From NCBI GenBank assembly GCA_949825065.1, contig OX463841.1, positions 21,930,078 through 21,994,077 on the forward strand: a DNA stretch of 64,000 nucleotides, written 5' to 3'. The notes under the pieces were generated by a model. The model ran no database searches. It saw only the letters and a list, made by a program, of their open reading frames with translations, and was not told the DNA's origin. The position numbers and the translations under genes are program-made. Source of the stretch: Odontocerum albicorne. Lineage: Eukaryota; Arthropoda; Insecta; Trichoptera; Odontoceridae. The first letter of the stretch is position 1; each line of letters begins with the position of its first letter. Below are positions 12,041 to 24,389 of this stretch, piece after piece.

Positions 12041-13964
12041 AATCACATTTCTTAGCATTTACAAAAAAATAATGATACTGTTCTTCATAAAACAACGTTG
12101 ATCTAGTCCCAAAAAAAACTGTTTGTTTTTTTTATATTTATTTACTTAAATCACTCTCTTGTACGGTTGCTTAAACTGAGATGATGTATCAAAACGTTTA
12201 GCTTTTACTTTGTGAAATTCTGTATTTAAATATTAAACAAGAAATAAATTGGCCATTCAACTAATTACACTATCACTTCGACACGTATTTTATCTCCAAT
12301 TCCCAGGCTTTCTGCATTCCACTTAAAAAGAGACAAAGTAATTTCTTGTCAAGTATTTCGAGATTATATAGTTTGTACTTTACATGACAATATCGTTAAG
12401 AGATTGATATTCTAATAAAAAAATCATCAATTCTCAAATAGCCGTACAAATAAAGTAGAGCTTTAGCCTCCCGGAATTGTTTTTCTAATCGAGAATCCGC
12501 ATATTTCAAATCTACGATAAGAGCCTTTAATTTCTATAATATAAGCATGGTCAAATTTTGTTTGAAATATTGACATACAATTGCAAAAATTATCCAACAC
12601 ATATTTGACCTGTTTTGTGATATTTAAAGAAACGTAATAGGGTATAGTATGAGCTTGTATGAAATGACAGAATTTATTTTTGTGCTTGTTTTAACTAGCT
12701 TGATATTTTGGCAATATAGATTGGTACGACTATACTCAATTAATAGTTCAAATAAAATTGACATGAGGTTTTACGGGTTGAAGTTTTTTCATTGACCATA
12801 GGAGTTGGAAATGTTATTATCTTAATTCCATCTTCTATTGTTTTTAAATGATAAGATTATTTCACAAAACTTAATTTATTCTAATTGTGCCAAGTGACGA
12901 GTTCGACATAAAAAGTTTTGAAACAACTAACTCCGTTAAACTTCTGAATTCATATTATCCATAGTACGATATTTTATCTGACATAACACAGTTTTTTGAA
13001 GTAACTTTTTTGTTTCCTTAGAACATTTGTTACACACTCTGTAATTTTTAAATTCGAACTTATTTCAATCCGGCAAATCGTTGACTGGTAAGTATGGGGT
13101 TAGGAATTAGATTTTGCTACTTTCCAGAAATTCGGAATTCGTTTCAATGGGATGCTGAAAGGGGGAAAGCCTGAACGCTCGGGTGACTCTCCTACTGAGG
13201 AAGGCAGGAGAAGGGATGAAAGGGTTTCAGTTCAGCTACGAGATTTCTTTGATTCCTGTGTCTGTTTTAAAGGTTTTCTAAAGAATAATTACGATTTTTT
13301 TTGGTTTTACCTTTTTAAGGAATTCCAAATCTTGTTTTGCTTTTCTTCTGACCGATGTAATGAGGATTTTTTTTATTTGATCAAGAGATTTTACTTTACT
13401 ATGGTGAATACTTTTTTTTATGTTTTTATTTTCGTATAAATTGAATATGTGTCTTAAATTTTGACTTAGAATCAGTTATTTTAAAACAAAAAGGAAAATA
13501 CTATCCATCGTAATTTATCTTTATGTGACATATTTTTCGTCGCATAAAGATAAATGAAGTTATAATTTGTTTGTTTTATTGAGAAAATTGGGTATTCTTG
13601 ATAGATAGATTTACTATTCTTGATAGATATACTAAACCAAGCCCTATATTTATGATACCTCGGTTGTATGTTGAGGTCCAATATTAAAATTCAATACTTC
13701 TACGATAGGCAAGTTTAAGATACATAAAGCTATTATGACAGGTCTTTCTGTGTCACTGGATCGATTAAGATCGGTGTTCGTTTGATAATCTGAAGTCAAT
13801 TTATGTCACTGGGCTGCGTTTATTTTGAGCTGCGTTCGTTGGATTATTTGAAGGCGTTCTGTGTAACTGGACCTATTTCGAGCTGGGCTCGTTAGATAAT
13901 CTGAATGCGATTTAAAACTCTCCTCTATTTGAGAATTCATTAAGGTGCACTTATAATGTGTCCA
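12041..13964. other. AT-rich gap
   Basis: A short direct repeat (TATTCTTGATAGATA) lies at 13591-13630. 13150-13250 is G-rich. No gene or known repeat was recognised in this 1.9 kb. Confidence 0.3.
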
Positions 13965-14205
13965 AGAATAAATCGTATTGTACTGTATTAAATTTTTGTT
14001 GTTAACAACACAACAGGGCAGTCTTATTGCTATGTGGTCATCTCTTTCGATGAACCAAAAAGATGTCAAAAGGGTATTAAACAAAAACTAGACTAGAATC
14101 CTTTTATAAAAAAAATCTGAGATCCAACAGGAATCGAACTCACAACCCTTGAGCTGGAAAACAGGGGTCTTACTAACAAGGTCACAGAGGTCGTCATAAA
14201 ACTAA
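13965..14205 (-). repeat. SINE family B, full-length copy
   Basis: Minus strand: CCTCTGTGACCTTGTTAGT (A-box region), CCAGCTCAAGGGTTGTGAG, B-box GAGTTCGATTCCTG, TTGGATCTCAGATTTTT, AAGGATTCTAGTCTAG, ATCTTTTTGGTTCATCGAAA, GAGATGACCACATAGC and the tail with AATACAGTACAATACG. This is among the most complete copies and a good reference for the family. Confidence 0.8.
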
Positions 14206-14567
14206 ATATAATTTTTCTTCATCTTATTGTTATTATCATTTAGTGGCGGAATAGTCTACCAAAGCTGGCAACATCGGCTTAGACCAAAATAGTTAATAGT
14301 TAATATGCCAATCGGAGTCTATAAAAGCAACACAATTATCATACGCATTCGCCAGTCCAATAATTTTACCGAACAGAAACATTTGAAATTCCATAAGTGT
14401 AAATATTGTAGCTATACGAATAATTAAAATTAGTGTATTTTGGTGCAGTTAAATCATTAATTTCTTTTCCAAAGAGAAATAAAAGTTAAAATTTATAGTC
14501 AAACTTTTACTGGTCAATTAACTATCAATGTTTCAAAAATTGTATCGACTACTTATAGACTAAGTGA
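14206..14567. other. AT-rich gap
   Basis: Nothing recognised. Confidence 0.3.
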
Positions 14568-14967
14568 TCGTTTCTCAACCTGCAGGTTGCGATCCTCAAG
14601 AGGTTTCGAAAATAATGATTAGGTACTATCGTATACAAAAGGAAATAACACATTTTCTGAGAAAAACGACATATTTATTAAAAAAAATATAGTCCAAAGT
14701 TTTTTATTAAAAAAATTGTCCTTACATACATAATCGCGGCAAGATCAAACTGTCTAGCTGCCCTATAAGTGACGTAAAATAGTAGATATAATTACCTGAT
14801 AAGATTACTTTTATGCAAGTACTCCATTTGTACGGCCACGTGCACATGCATCAACGAGATATGTATTATTAAGTTCTTGCATGGAGCGGGGGTCGCAAAG
14901 CTTGCAGGTTAATTTTAATTATTTAATCTTTTGGAGGGTTGTAGGGCTAAAAAGGTTGAGAAACTAT
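14568..14967. mobile_element. hAT-type MITE (about 400 bp)
   Basis: The left end reads TCGTTTCTCAACCTGCAGG and GTTGCGATCCTC; the right end reads GGGTCGCAAAGCTTGCAGG ... AAAAAGGTTGAGAAACTA. TTTCTCAACCT against AGGTTGAGAAA and the adjoining GTTGCGATCC-type blocks are the hallmark of short non-autonomous hAT elements with TTCTCAACC termini. There is no coding sequence inside. I could not see an unambiguous 8-bp target duplication, so the exact ends are uncertain by a few bases. Confidence 0.65.
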
Positions 14968-15124
14968 ACTGAAAATCAAATAAACTGAAAAACAATAAAT
15001 AAGACTATTATTTAAATCTAAATTTGATAACCTCCAAATAAGGGATTTTTCGAGGTTGAGTCATTTTTAATGCACAATGGGTTCCATTTAAAAGATGTGC
15101 TTACTTATGACAATACTATTCGTC

Positions 15125-15200
15125 AGGCGAAATTTTCATCACCATCACCCTATGCCTCTATTGAGGTAGGCAGAAAGAACATATCACCATTTTATTCTTT
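15125..15200 (-). repeat. RTE-like LINE 3' tail fragment
   Basis: ACCATCACCCTATGCCTCTA then TTGAGGTAGGCAGAAAGAAC is the reverse complement of the GTTCT-CTGCCTACC...GGTGATGGT tail seen on the RTE relics at 12018 and 61965. Only the terminal ~70 bp is recognisable. Confidence 0.55.
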
Positions 15201-15776
15201 CATTGCACATATCTTTCGTTTCTTTATATACACTCTCCTTAAATGAAAACTTTCTCTTAACCCTCTTTCAAAATTTGATCATTTTAGTAATGTCACGTGT
15301 TACACAAGGTCTTCCTGAACTTATTAAAATGTGTGTTTATGAAATGATAAAATTATATGCTAATCTAATTAAAATTAACTTCAATTTTAATATTGTAGTC
15401 CAATGTTACTCATTAAAAAAAATATTTCGAAATTATGCGGCTTATAATTCATAAGGCGAATAAATGATATATTCAATTATGATCTCGTCTTTAAATATTT
15501 ATAGATAAGTAAAGCGGCGCCCACAATCTATTATTGAACTTAGCTCATCATAAAACTTAAATTAGTAAAATTTTCAAAACCCCATCAATATTTAATCGAT
15601 AATCTTTTGTGAACTTTACAAAACTCGAGCGAATTTTGTTCAGAAATAACCCTCGTTACAATTCATGTTTAATGAGGTTTATCGGTTTTATTATTTTCTC
15701 ATACAAAAAGCTGTGAAAATAAAGTTGGTTAATCAAAACATGAGTATCTTGATTAATTTTTTTAAAATTGATCCAT
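15201..15776. other. AT-rich gap
   Basis: Nothing recognised. Confidence 0.3.
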
Positions 15777-16460
15777 TCATCTTGAAATTTCTATAATGTT
15801 AAGGTTATAAAGAATATAAGTTAATTTAAGTCTGTTATGAATAATATAAGCGTCCATTTTCTTGTTTGAAGTTCCTCTCCTTTTTATGCTGGTGATCATC
15901 ATGGCTATCTTGACCTTTGAGGGATCAGCTTTGAACAAATATATAACACAGTGAAACCAATCCCGTAAATTTTCAACCAGACGTGTCTCCGCACTTCTTC
16001 TGCCCTGAATTTTCACTTGTAATATAATTCAAGGATATCATATTTTTCTCTCACATTATATGTCTAAAATAAATTAATTTTCCCCTTTAGATGGAAGATA
16101 ATACTTCTCTATTTTTATTCATCGGTTTTAAGGCGTTATCATTTCGGACTTTGTCAGTACTTAAAACTTTCAGCATTGTTCGATAGCACCACATTTCCAA
16201 AGCTTTAAGTTTCTTTGTGGTAGCTTGAGTACGTGCCATAAAGAAGTTCGCAGAATATGTGGCAACGAAAAAATCTCATACTTAAGTGGATATTTAAATC
16301 CTTGTTGCAGAGAAGTTTCTGCATTTTGAAGAATCAACTCTGTGCCATCTCCACTCACACTTTGATCTCCTGAAACTGGTCCCATGATCATCCAGCCAGC
16401 ATTCCACATATTTAAATTGTTGGACTCGCTCAACAAGTTATTTTTTTGTAACATTCAGTA
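15777..16460 (-). pseudogene. Non-LTR retrotransposon C-terminal relic
   Basis: Two blocks on the minus strand belong to one LINE. The upstream block (16100-16230) reads ATTKKLKALEMWCYRTMLKV then LSTDKVRNDNALKPMNKNRE, the region just after the reverse transcriptase where LINE proteins have L-x-ALEMWCYRRML. The downstream block (15868-16010) reads GRRSAETRLVENLRDWF ... DPSKVKIAMMITSIKRR, matching the conserved G-RR-x-SWLKNLRDWF...IAMMIANLRR terminus. Frameshifts separate the blocks and about 80 bp between them is unmatched. The 16230-16454 part stays open but is not recognisable. Confidence 0.65.
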
Positions 16461-17163
16461 TAGTTAATTGAAGTTTAAATGTTTTTTCTTTGGATTTAAC
16501 TTCGTTCTTTGTCTTCTTTTACGACATGTTCACAGATTATTAATTTGATAAATTAATCCTATTAATACGCTAATGGAATATTACAGTCCAAAAAAATTTA
16601 CTTTTAGTTTTTAATGACACATCGTTGCTACTGCATTTTTTACATATTTCTACATTTAAGATGCATAAACATTTAATTTTAAGAATAACTGTTATCCATG
16701 TATAAACTTATTTTATATTTAAATAAATTATATTTGTAATAATTTGTGTTTCATTCGTTAAAAAACCAAATAATAAAAAGAACAGGCTTAAAATAAAAAC
16801 GCTCGCATTTCTTTCAAGCTGCCAAAATAATTTCTTCATTACTTTTTGAAATAAGAAAAGATTTCAAAAGTTTTGCGCTTTCTTCAACATCGAGATTTGA
16901 AATCAGTTAGAAAAAAGCGATATTGAGAAAAGTAATGAAGATGGATTGGGAAAATTTCTGTGTGTTACGAAAAAAGATCCAATCAGTTAAGGAACCCATC
17001 TTCCGGCTGGAGCAGCGAGCTGCACTCCCCTTTAAAGTTCTGCCTCCTTTGAACTGTTCAAACAGTAGGTTGAGAGCGTAATGGCGGGGCGCTTCAAATA
17101 AAGGAGAAACTGAAGGCTGAGATCGACAACCTACGATCTATATTTTTTCGAAGTTATATTATA
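16461..17163. other. AT-rich gap with a GC-richer patch
   Basis: 16980-17120 is unique and less AT-rich (CTGGAGCAGCGAGCTGCACT and following). No function is evident. Confidence 0.3.
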
Positions 17164-17655
17164 ATAGGTTGTCCGGAAACTAGTTTCAAATTCAAACGCC
17201 AAAATGTATTGTATCATATGCTCGTAGATGGGGGATTTGGATTTCAATATGTTCAGTATCTTGTATCGCAAAACGATGATTATTCTCGATCCAAGCATAG
17301 ATTTGTTCGTCATTAGTTGTAAAAAGGCTTCCAGAGCGGGCGCAATCTTCGAGTGTTGTATATCCATTATGGATTTTTTTAATTGCGTTTGATACAATCT
17401 TGTTTTGGTTTGTGTGGCATTTTGTCTTTTACGATTGTAAAAAGCATGAAGCGCAAAATAATACTGTATTTTGTCCCATCTTAAAAATAACGTCTAAAAT
17501 CGTTCAAGCAATTTGGGTTAGCAAAGTCCAAAAATGCGTTTATCCACTAACTTTTATAATAATACATTTATCACATTTGGAATGAAGTCAGCAACAAAAT
17601 GTTTGTCCTAACGATATCTATTTGAGAAAAATGAACTTCTTTCCGGACAACCAAA
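17164..17655 (-). mobile_element. Small mariner-type element, 492 bp
   Basis: Ends: ATAGGTTGTCCGGAAAC (left) and TTTGGTTGTCCGGAAAG (right, reverse complement), with TA at 17162-17163 and 17656-17657. On the minus strand near 17255-17345 one frame reads ARSGSLFTTNDEQIYAWIEN followed by NHRFAIQDTEH, like the RSGRPS...DE.. helix-turn-helix region of mariner transposases. The catalytic domain is absent, so this is a deletion derivative. Confidence 0.65.
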
Positions 17656-18189
17656 TAGTTATTTTAATATTATGCCTTAATAATCCTATGGAGATATATT
17701 TTTTTTTCACGATTTCGAAGTCCGCAAAAAGGAAAACTGGTTCTATTCTAAGTAAACATGCACTAAATACGAGTTACATTAATATTTTTGTTGGCTTCTT
17801 AAGGGTTTGTTTTTAAATTTATCATATTTGTTTACATTTATCATATTTGTTTCAAGTTTTAAATTTATCATATTCTCTTTAAAACATAATTTGGCTCCAC
17901 TGCTACAGAAAAAAACTCAATCAACTGATGTGAACATTGATCCTAAAAATACACTAATTATATTTCCTTAAAATAAATAACACTATATTTGTAACAAGAT
18001 TTAAATTATTATTTTTTTAATTATATGATATTTTTTTAAATGTTAACTTCCAAGAGATACGTTTTATGCTAGTTTTTTCGTCGTTAGTCAAGTGTTTCCA
18101 GGCTTTTTTTACATCACCAAATTTAACTATAAAATGTAGTCATTTTAGAAATCTGTTAGCGCATATATAATTCAAATGCCCGCGTGAAT
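17656..18189. other. AT-rich gap with short repeats
   Basis: TTTATCATATTTGTTT-type units repeat three times between about 17811 and 17880. Nothing else was recognised. Confidence 0.4.
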
Positions 18190-18345
18190 ATATGCTCGAG
18201 ACCGGGACGTAAAAAAGGTTGATAAACGCGCTCGAAGTATGGAGCACGGGGCCGGGGTTGGGGTTGGGGCGGGGGCTGGCGGGCTGGAGAGGGCGGCGTG
18301 TAATCTGGGAGCAGCTGCGGCGTGAAATCACCACGTAGTCTTAAA
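18190..18345. other. GC-rich unique tract
   Basis: The tract has GGGGTTGGGGTTGGGGCGGG-type G-runs and a CAGCTG E-box-like hexamer at the start of CAGCTGCGGCGTG. The G-runs could form a quadruplex on the plus strand. There is no convincing coding potential. Confidence 0.4.
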
Positions 18346-19539
18346 ACTCAACCCGCTTAAAGGTAAAACTCAACCTGCTTTAAAAATCCATTCCGTGTGG
18401 TTCAAGGCACGTGTACACATTGTAACAAAAGAAAAAATATAAAATATTACACTTAACCTATATGAACTTTTGGTGTTTTTTTTTAGTTTACCTTCCCGTT
18501 GATTGTCAGTTCATCAATTAATTTATGGTATGGAAATGTAAGATTGTTAATAACAAATTAGATACCTTCTTACTAACCGTGGACTTCAGTCGAATTGTGA
18601 TATTTGAGTGATTGGTAAAATTTACTTGATTCTAAAGATTTGTAATGTTTTCATTCAACATTCAAATTTTTTTAGTAAGCGCGATCTCGATGATTTGAAG
18701 TGACACGAACTGGAATTGGGTTTTGGTTATCAGTTAAGGATGAATATCCTTTGCTAAGTGTTAAAAATCACCGAATTCTGGTTCCGTTTGTGAAACCTTT
18801 CCTCCGCGAAACTGGGTTTTCGTCGGTAGCTGTAATGAAAACCAAATATCGCTCAAAGTTCAACGCGGAATAGGAAATGGGGTTGCAGGGACTAGTTTGA
18901 TTCCGAGAAACTGTGGGATAGTAATACGTTCACTTATTCTACTAATTGGTACGTTTTTAGAACGCCGTGGAATGAAAGAGTTTGAATATCATTGCCCTAA
19001 ATAATTTGTTTGATAAGATAAATGAATAAAGACAGTATCATTTGAATTTGTCATACTATCAATTTTCAATATAATTTATAAAAACATATTAAGTAGAAAA
19101 CTTTTTCTGTATGATACAGATATTTAACATGTATTTTTATCTAGTGCACGTATTTGTCACATAACTAACTTTTCTATAAATGTTTGAAAACACATGTCGC
19201 AATAAAACGATTGAAGTTAAAATTAATGTTTCTTTAAATATCAACGATAATCTTTGAACAAATCGTATTATCGCAACGTTCAACAAATAATGTTAGTATA
19301 GAAATTTTATCTTTAATGTATTCGTTATTTTGACTCCAATGGACTTTTTAAAGTGAACACAATATTTTTATTTTTATTATTTTAAGAGTTAAAAAATATC
19401 TCGCTTTTAAAAATCTTATTCGAATAAAAATAAATCACATAATAAATATAAACTTGTTGGTGGCCCTTGTCCGACTTGAAAGACGATGGATATACAGTGA
19501 CTAATAAAAAAATGAAATTATCATTAAAGGGAAACTTGT
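18346..19539. other. AT-rich gap
   Basis: 18690-18910 is less AT-rich and apparently unique (CCTCCGCGAAACTGGGTTTT and neighbours). No gene was recognised. Confidence 0.3.
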
Positions 19540-19930
19540 AACTAGCGGTATCTTCTGAGGATTGTGGATATTCATTTTCGATCCACAGATATGACCACAC
19601 AAGCATGGCCACATCGACTCCCAGTTCAAGATTAATCCAGACTTCGTCGTCTCTCGCTTGAATTTGAGGTCATCAGGTAAATTTTCCCACCACATATTTC
19701 TGCTCTTATCGCGACATAATTAGAATTCCACGTCACAAGTTCCCACAATTCGAATTCCACATTACAAGTTTTCATGTCTTTTTTTAAATATTTTTAAAAA
19801 CGTAGGGATTGCCCGCAGTGGAATCTTTTAGCATTATATATTCCACCGTAGAATATGTCCTTTGAAAATCGACTGTCATCCACTCGATGTAGATGTCCAA
19901 GCCAGCTTAGCCTATTTACTTGACGAGCTA
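19540..19930 (-). pseudogene. Non-LTR retrotransposon C-terminal relic
   Basis: At 19800-19925 on the minus strand the frame reads RQVNRLSWLGHLHRVDDSRF then SKDIFYGGIYNAKR, the conserved RLRWLGHVHRMDDSRLPK-ILYGEL-x-GKR block near the C-terminus of many insect LINEs. Downstream (19560-19640) WPCLCGHICGSKMN resembles the terminal C-x2-C-G-R-C-x-SRIGL cysteine motif of the same proteins. Stops and frameshifts separate the two. It differs from the RTE relics in sequence, so it represents a second LINE group. Confidence 0.6.
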
Positions 19931-20324
19931 ATTGAGTGAATGTTAACTAACAAAATAACAACATGTATTTACATTGTAAACTGCCAATAAATAAGAAGCA
20001 TAGTATAACGGTTTAAGGTTTGATGTTCTTTTACACATTTAATGTTATAGGTCTATTTAATTTTTAAATACGTTTTATGTAAAAAAAAGTGAAGGTGAGC
20101 AGAAATCACTTCTTGCGTATTGGATCTGGCTCTACTTCCGTCTATCTTTGACATCTCGTATCAAGTTTATTAATCCCAGAACACGACTGCCTGCTTCCGC
20201 ATTAATAATTAACTTTAATTTAGGCCTATCGACAATCTATGCCTGATTAAATCACTGAACTGAACTTAAATTCTAGTTAGCTTTCTCTATCGATCTAAAT
20301 AAGATCTAAATGGTGACCGAGTTA
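19931..20324. other. AT-rich gap
   Basis: Nothing recognised. Confidence 0.3.
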
Positions 20325-20645
20325 GAAAGAAGTTTGAATTCCATCTGGAAGGTTCGAGTTCGATTCGTGATGGCACAAAAAAGGGTTCCAGATTGGTATA
20401 ATATTTTGTCTGGTAATAAAACTCATACGCGCTAGACGTGAGTTAGTTTTTTTATCTCTTCATGTGTGGTAGTATTGCCAATACTTACGAGAACAAAGAG
20501 TTCCGTTCCTAAAACAGTGACTTTAAACCCTAGAGCTTGGTTCCAGGGACCGAAGACAATATTTTTCCCGATCACGGTATTGTTATCAATATGCCTGAAT
20601 CACTGATTCGAATAAGTTGAAAGGTACTACACGGAAGAATGAAAA
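20325..20645 (+). repeat. SINE family A, copy 2
   Basis: Head with TGGTGACCGAGTTAGAAAG and B-box GAGTTCGATTCGTG, then GGGTTCCAGATTGGTATAAT, TTGTCTGGTAATAAAACTC, AGTATTGCCAATAC, ACCGAAGACAATATTTTTCC and the 3' block CTGATTCGAATAAGTTGAAA. It is longer than copy 1, mainly through an insertion of about 30 bp before the GTATTGCCAATAC block. Confidence 0.75.
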
Positions 20646-21994
20646 ACCAATCTAAACTATAAATCAAGGAACGATGTAAATATTGCTGAGATAGTCTAGT
20701 ATGTAATGGTTATATTAGAGTTACATAAATAATATGAATTGAGAAATACATTTTTGTTTTAAATCGGTATAAGTAAGCAATACTACAATTGTGTAAAGGT
20801 AAAATACAATATATCCTGATTTTGGTGCTGGTTCAGGGGGAAATATCCAAAGGTAAAGCTTTCTGTATTGGAGCTTCAAAAGTTCAGCGCCAAAGTTCCG
20901 TCGATTTATGTGTAATTTACGATAACCACTTTGCGGAATATACCCGTATAAAGCGGATTTAGTATTCAGCAGTAAAGCGGGGAGCAGTGAGCACTTAAAG
21001 GGCGCGCACCTAGCCTAAAGCGGACCAAAAAATAATAGTTGGAGCTGAGTCCGAGTTCTTTTAACAGACTTGCAGCAATTGTAGCAAATATCGTGCTTGG
21101 ACTGTGTCTGATTTTACCGTATTGAGAATAAAAAGAAAACGAAAAAGCTATGTCCAAGAATTTCTAAATTGACTTAAAAACACATATATAAATATCGATA
21201 GCTAAACTAAAAGAACTAAGATACAAGAGTCAGACATGTTTGTAGGTATAACCTCTGTAGTGTAGATCTTGCTGAACAGTTTGACCAGAATATCGACGTC
21301 ACCATTGTTAATCAATTTTGATAATTCTGTAATTCATCTGACCCACGCCATTTCCCACTTTAATTAGATGAAATAATTCACATCTTATTTTTCACTTACG
21401 ATATACAACAATATTTTTACATCTTTCTTCAGTGATGTTGTATTTTCCCTGGTTTTTATTTACCATTTCTCATTCTTTTCTTTCTACCATCCACTGTTGA
21501 CAATATTTATTTATGTTATTTATTTTTGTTTTGTTTTCTTTTTATATTCTTTTTTGGGTTTAACATGAAAAACACTGTACGAGTACACCGTTCACTTAAC
21601 CCTGAATAAATCTATGAAACGTTTTTTTCGTTTGTTCGAAGATATTACCATTTGGCAATAAACTCGCCAAATTGTACAATGTACTATTGTAGTATTGAAA
21701 TACTTTAATAAATAAGCATATTGTATGGTATCCAGGCCTCAATGTGTTAGCAACTTTTTTATAAAATTCAAACAATCACATCTTCTTTCTGCGCACAAAA
21801 ATTGTAATCCACCGTGTGACTTATTTTCCATCCACCTCCAGCACTGATGATACGAGTATATTTGTCTTGTTGTTTAACGTCATTTCTTAAAATTAATGAA
21901 AATATTCCTTATCTGTTTTCTTTGTCGTAAGACATGTGAATTTCAAAATATAGTATATTAAATTTAACATAAAAGAAAAATAATTAAAGGAAAT
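20646..21994. other. Mostly AT-rich gap with a unique GC-richer patch
   Basis: 20820-21165 is less AT-rich and repeat-free, with GGGAGCAGTGAGCACTTAAA and GGGCGCGCACC. 21420-21560 is T-rich. No gene was recognised. Confidence 0.3.
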
Positions 21995-22130
21995 CCCCCG
22001 TTGCCTAGTAGGTAAAACACCTGTCTTTCGACACGGAGGCTGCATATAGTATTCCCGCTGGCCAATTTTTTTATATTAAATAGTACCAGTCGGATTTTCC
22101 CTTCAGGCATTTTGAACATATTTCTACAAT
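21995..22130 (+). repeat. tRNA-like SINE head, family B-like
   Basis: CCGTTGCCTAGTAGGTAAAA carries a good A-box (TTGCCTAGTAGG); the B-box region (GCATATAGTATTCCCG) is decayed. ATAGTACCAGTCGG follows where AGGGTTCTAGTCTAG normally lies, then homology fades. Confidence 0.5.
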
Positions 22131-22269
22131 AGTTGGTGATAAGAGGCTGCCACTTGTCTAGTTGTACTTTTACAACGAAAACGTATTGTATTAAAATACA
22201 AAAAAAATACAAAATAAAAATTATAACAAGAAGCCAAATAAATCGTTCGTTTAAGACAAAAAACATTAC

Positions 22270-22660
22270 TACCTGTTATTAATTTTTATATTTATTGAAA
22301 CAGTGAACTTAATAAAATGGAGAAGAAAACGTTCATCGTGATATATAGAAAAAAAAATATCGATTTAAGTGAAAACTTATGCATCAATAATTTTTTTTTC
22401 AGGTCAATTAGATCCAACTTGTACTATTTTTAACGTAGAATGTAGCATTTTATAAAATTTACTTAATATTTTTTGTTTATTGAAATGTAAAATACAAAAT
22501 AAAACGTTCATCGTGATACACAAAAAAATACGATCAACGGATTTTTACAGGAGGCTTGTAATATTTTAAACGTAGAATATAGAGCTTAAAAAATATATTT
22601 TAAATATTTTTCGTTTAAAGAAAACGAAATACTCGTATATTGGCTAAAAAAGTTTTTTTT
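22270..22660 (+). repeat. Old tandem duplication, about 185-bp unit, two copies
   Basis: AAAACGTTCATCGTGATA occurs near 22326 and 22500, each followed by A-rich DNA, then ACTTGTACTATTTTTAACGT against GCTTGTAATATTTTAAACGT, then AGAATGTAGCATTT against AGAATATAGAGCTT and TTAATATTTTTTGTTTATTG against TAAATATTTTTCGTTTAAAG. The copies are clearly diverged. Confidence 0.65.
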
Positions 22661-22754
22661 TTTCAAAATAAGACGTGTTAATTATCTAATCTAGTCTTAA
22701 ATTATATTCGTGTATTCTGAGAAAGCAGTAATGAATAACGATACAAATGAGAGT

Positions 22755-22965
22755 CCGTACCTGTTAGCGAGTCCAAAATGTCGATGAGCACTCATAAACA
22801 CCGGCTCTCACAGGCGCGCACGGCGGGCCTTGATTGATAATAAAAAATCAGTAAAAATTCCTTGCCAGTCGACCGCCATTGCTGGGTTTGATTTCACAAA
22901 GGAGGCTCCCTCCTCCGCCTCCCGCCCCCACCACAAGGGGAGGGGGCGTGGCCCACCCGTTCCTT
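22755..22965. other. GC-rich unique tract
   Basis: GGCGCGCACGGCGGGCCTTG and later CTCCTCCGCCTCCCGCCCCC are followed by a (TA)n-like stretch TCTATATATATATAATG near 22970. It contains GATTGATAATAAAAAATC, a homeodomain-like AT core inside the GC-rich context. A regulatory role is an inference. Confidence 0.35.
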
Positions 22966-23354
22966 GTATCTATATATATATAATGTATATATACATAAAG
23001 CCTGAATCAAACTTTAATTGAAACGATTGTAGATGCCGCGAAATGAAGGACGGATTGCAGAAAATTGTCGGCGATTTTATTGCATTGGTTGTGAGTTATT
23101 ATCATATCGTTCAGGAGCACATTTTATAATTTTTATCACTGAAAGACCTATGATACATATTATAATAAATATAAATGATAAGAAAATATATTTATGAAAT
23201 AAAATTTTATCTTGAGTTGGAAATTTGTAATATTTCTTTATTAATGAACAGTTCAAGATCTCTTATTGTTTATCTAGATTTTTACGATTACAAATTAAAA
23301 CTTTTGATATTGGTTAAAATTTGAGAGACAATTCATGACTGATGAATTATTTTG
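22966..23354. other. AT-rich gap
   Basis: Nothing recognised. Confidence 0.3.
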
Positions 23355-23465
23355 GTGGCCGTGACCTAGTAGTTAGCATTCATGCTAAGCAAGTGGCGCT
23401 CCAGGTTCGATTACTCGGAGATTAACTTCCGGAATGGTTTTACTGTAAAATCGATTTATTACTAA
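23355..23465 (+). repeat. tRNA-headed SINE head
   Basis: GTGGCCGTGACCTAGTAGTT supplies an A-box and CCAGGTTCGATTACTCGG a B-box about 40 bp downstream, which is tRNA spacing. The following AACTTCCGGAATGG does not match family A or B bodies, so the copy is truncated or of another family. Confidence 0.55.
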
Positions 23466-24389
23466 ATTTAAGTTTTTCTGTAGTTTATATGCTGCTTATC
23501 ATAACTTCTTATATTACTGTTATGCAAACTCTACTTAACGAAAAATTGCAGCAGATTGAACATGTCGATCGATTTGATCTGTCAAGACTGTGTGCTTGCT
23601 TAAGTGTAATAGTTTACACACAATAATGTATCTTATTATTTCACTTGAATAGGTTTTTACATGAATTTAAGTTAGTCTTATCTTTCAATTAATTTTCTTT
23701 TTAATTTACATATACTTACAGTTTATTTTTTTTACTATTTCATGTCATATGCGAGAAAAGTATATAATGTTTATTTCAAATTACTAATTGAAATTTTAAA
23801 TTATTTATATTTTTTTGCTCCTATAATGCCGAAGTGCACTTCGGCATTATATTGATCAGTGAATGGCATAAAGACAAGAAAGAAAGAATAATAAGCTACC
23901 CAATCTATCAGTATTTTAAAAATATTATGTTTTAATTTCTATATATAAAAAAAGGTTGTGTTTAGAAAAAAAAGCTATAGTTTTTTTTTACACTTTGCTC
24001 ATGCGAATACATCTGGCGGATTTATTGTTTCAATGTTTTTTTCCAATCAATCAGCTTTGATTTCATAATTATTATTGATATGTAGGTATGACCGTGTCTT
24101 TAACATAGTGCATGATGACAATATTTGAAGAAAAAAAACTAGTAAAAATTAAAATAAAAGATGAGTTCCAAAGAAAATAGGGATTAGGATGGGTGTATGG
24201 GATACTACATGAACATTGAATGGTTAAATTCGTAGAATTATTTCCGTAACTACTCCTATAACTTTCATAAACAGTTATTGAGAACGGTAAATTAAAGGAT
24301 CAATTTGAGTTTTAAACTAATGTTTTAAGTATAATAAATAATAGTACTTTGAAGTCGTTCTGAACAAAACGTGAAACATATGAGAGAGT
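23466..24389. other. AT-rich gap containing a perfect palindrome
   Basis: Apart from the palindrome at 23822-23851 nothing was recognised. Confidence 0.3.
23822..23851. repeat. Perfect 30-bp palindrome
   Basis: The left arm TATAATGCCGAAGTG is followed with no spacer by its exact reverse complement CACTTCGGCATTATA. Uninterrupted perfect palindromes of this length are unstable and rare, so it may be the two ends of a collapsed TIR element or a cruciform-forming site. Confidence 0.95.

Noticed and set aside
19720..19760. TTCCCAC (Su(H)-like) sites
   Set aside because: Seven-base matches occur by chance several times in 64 kb and show no clustering here.
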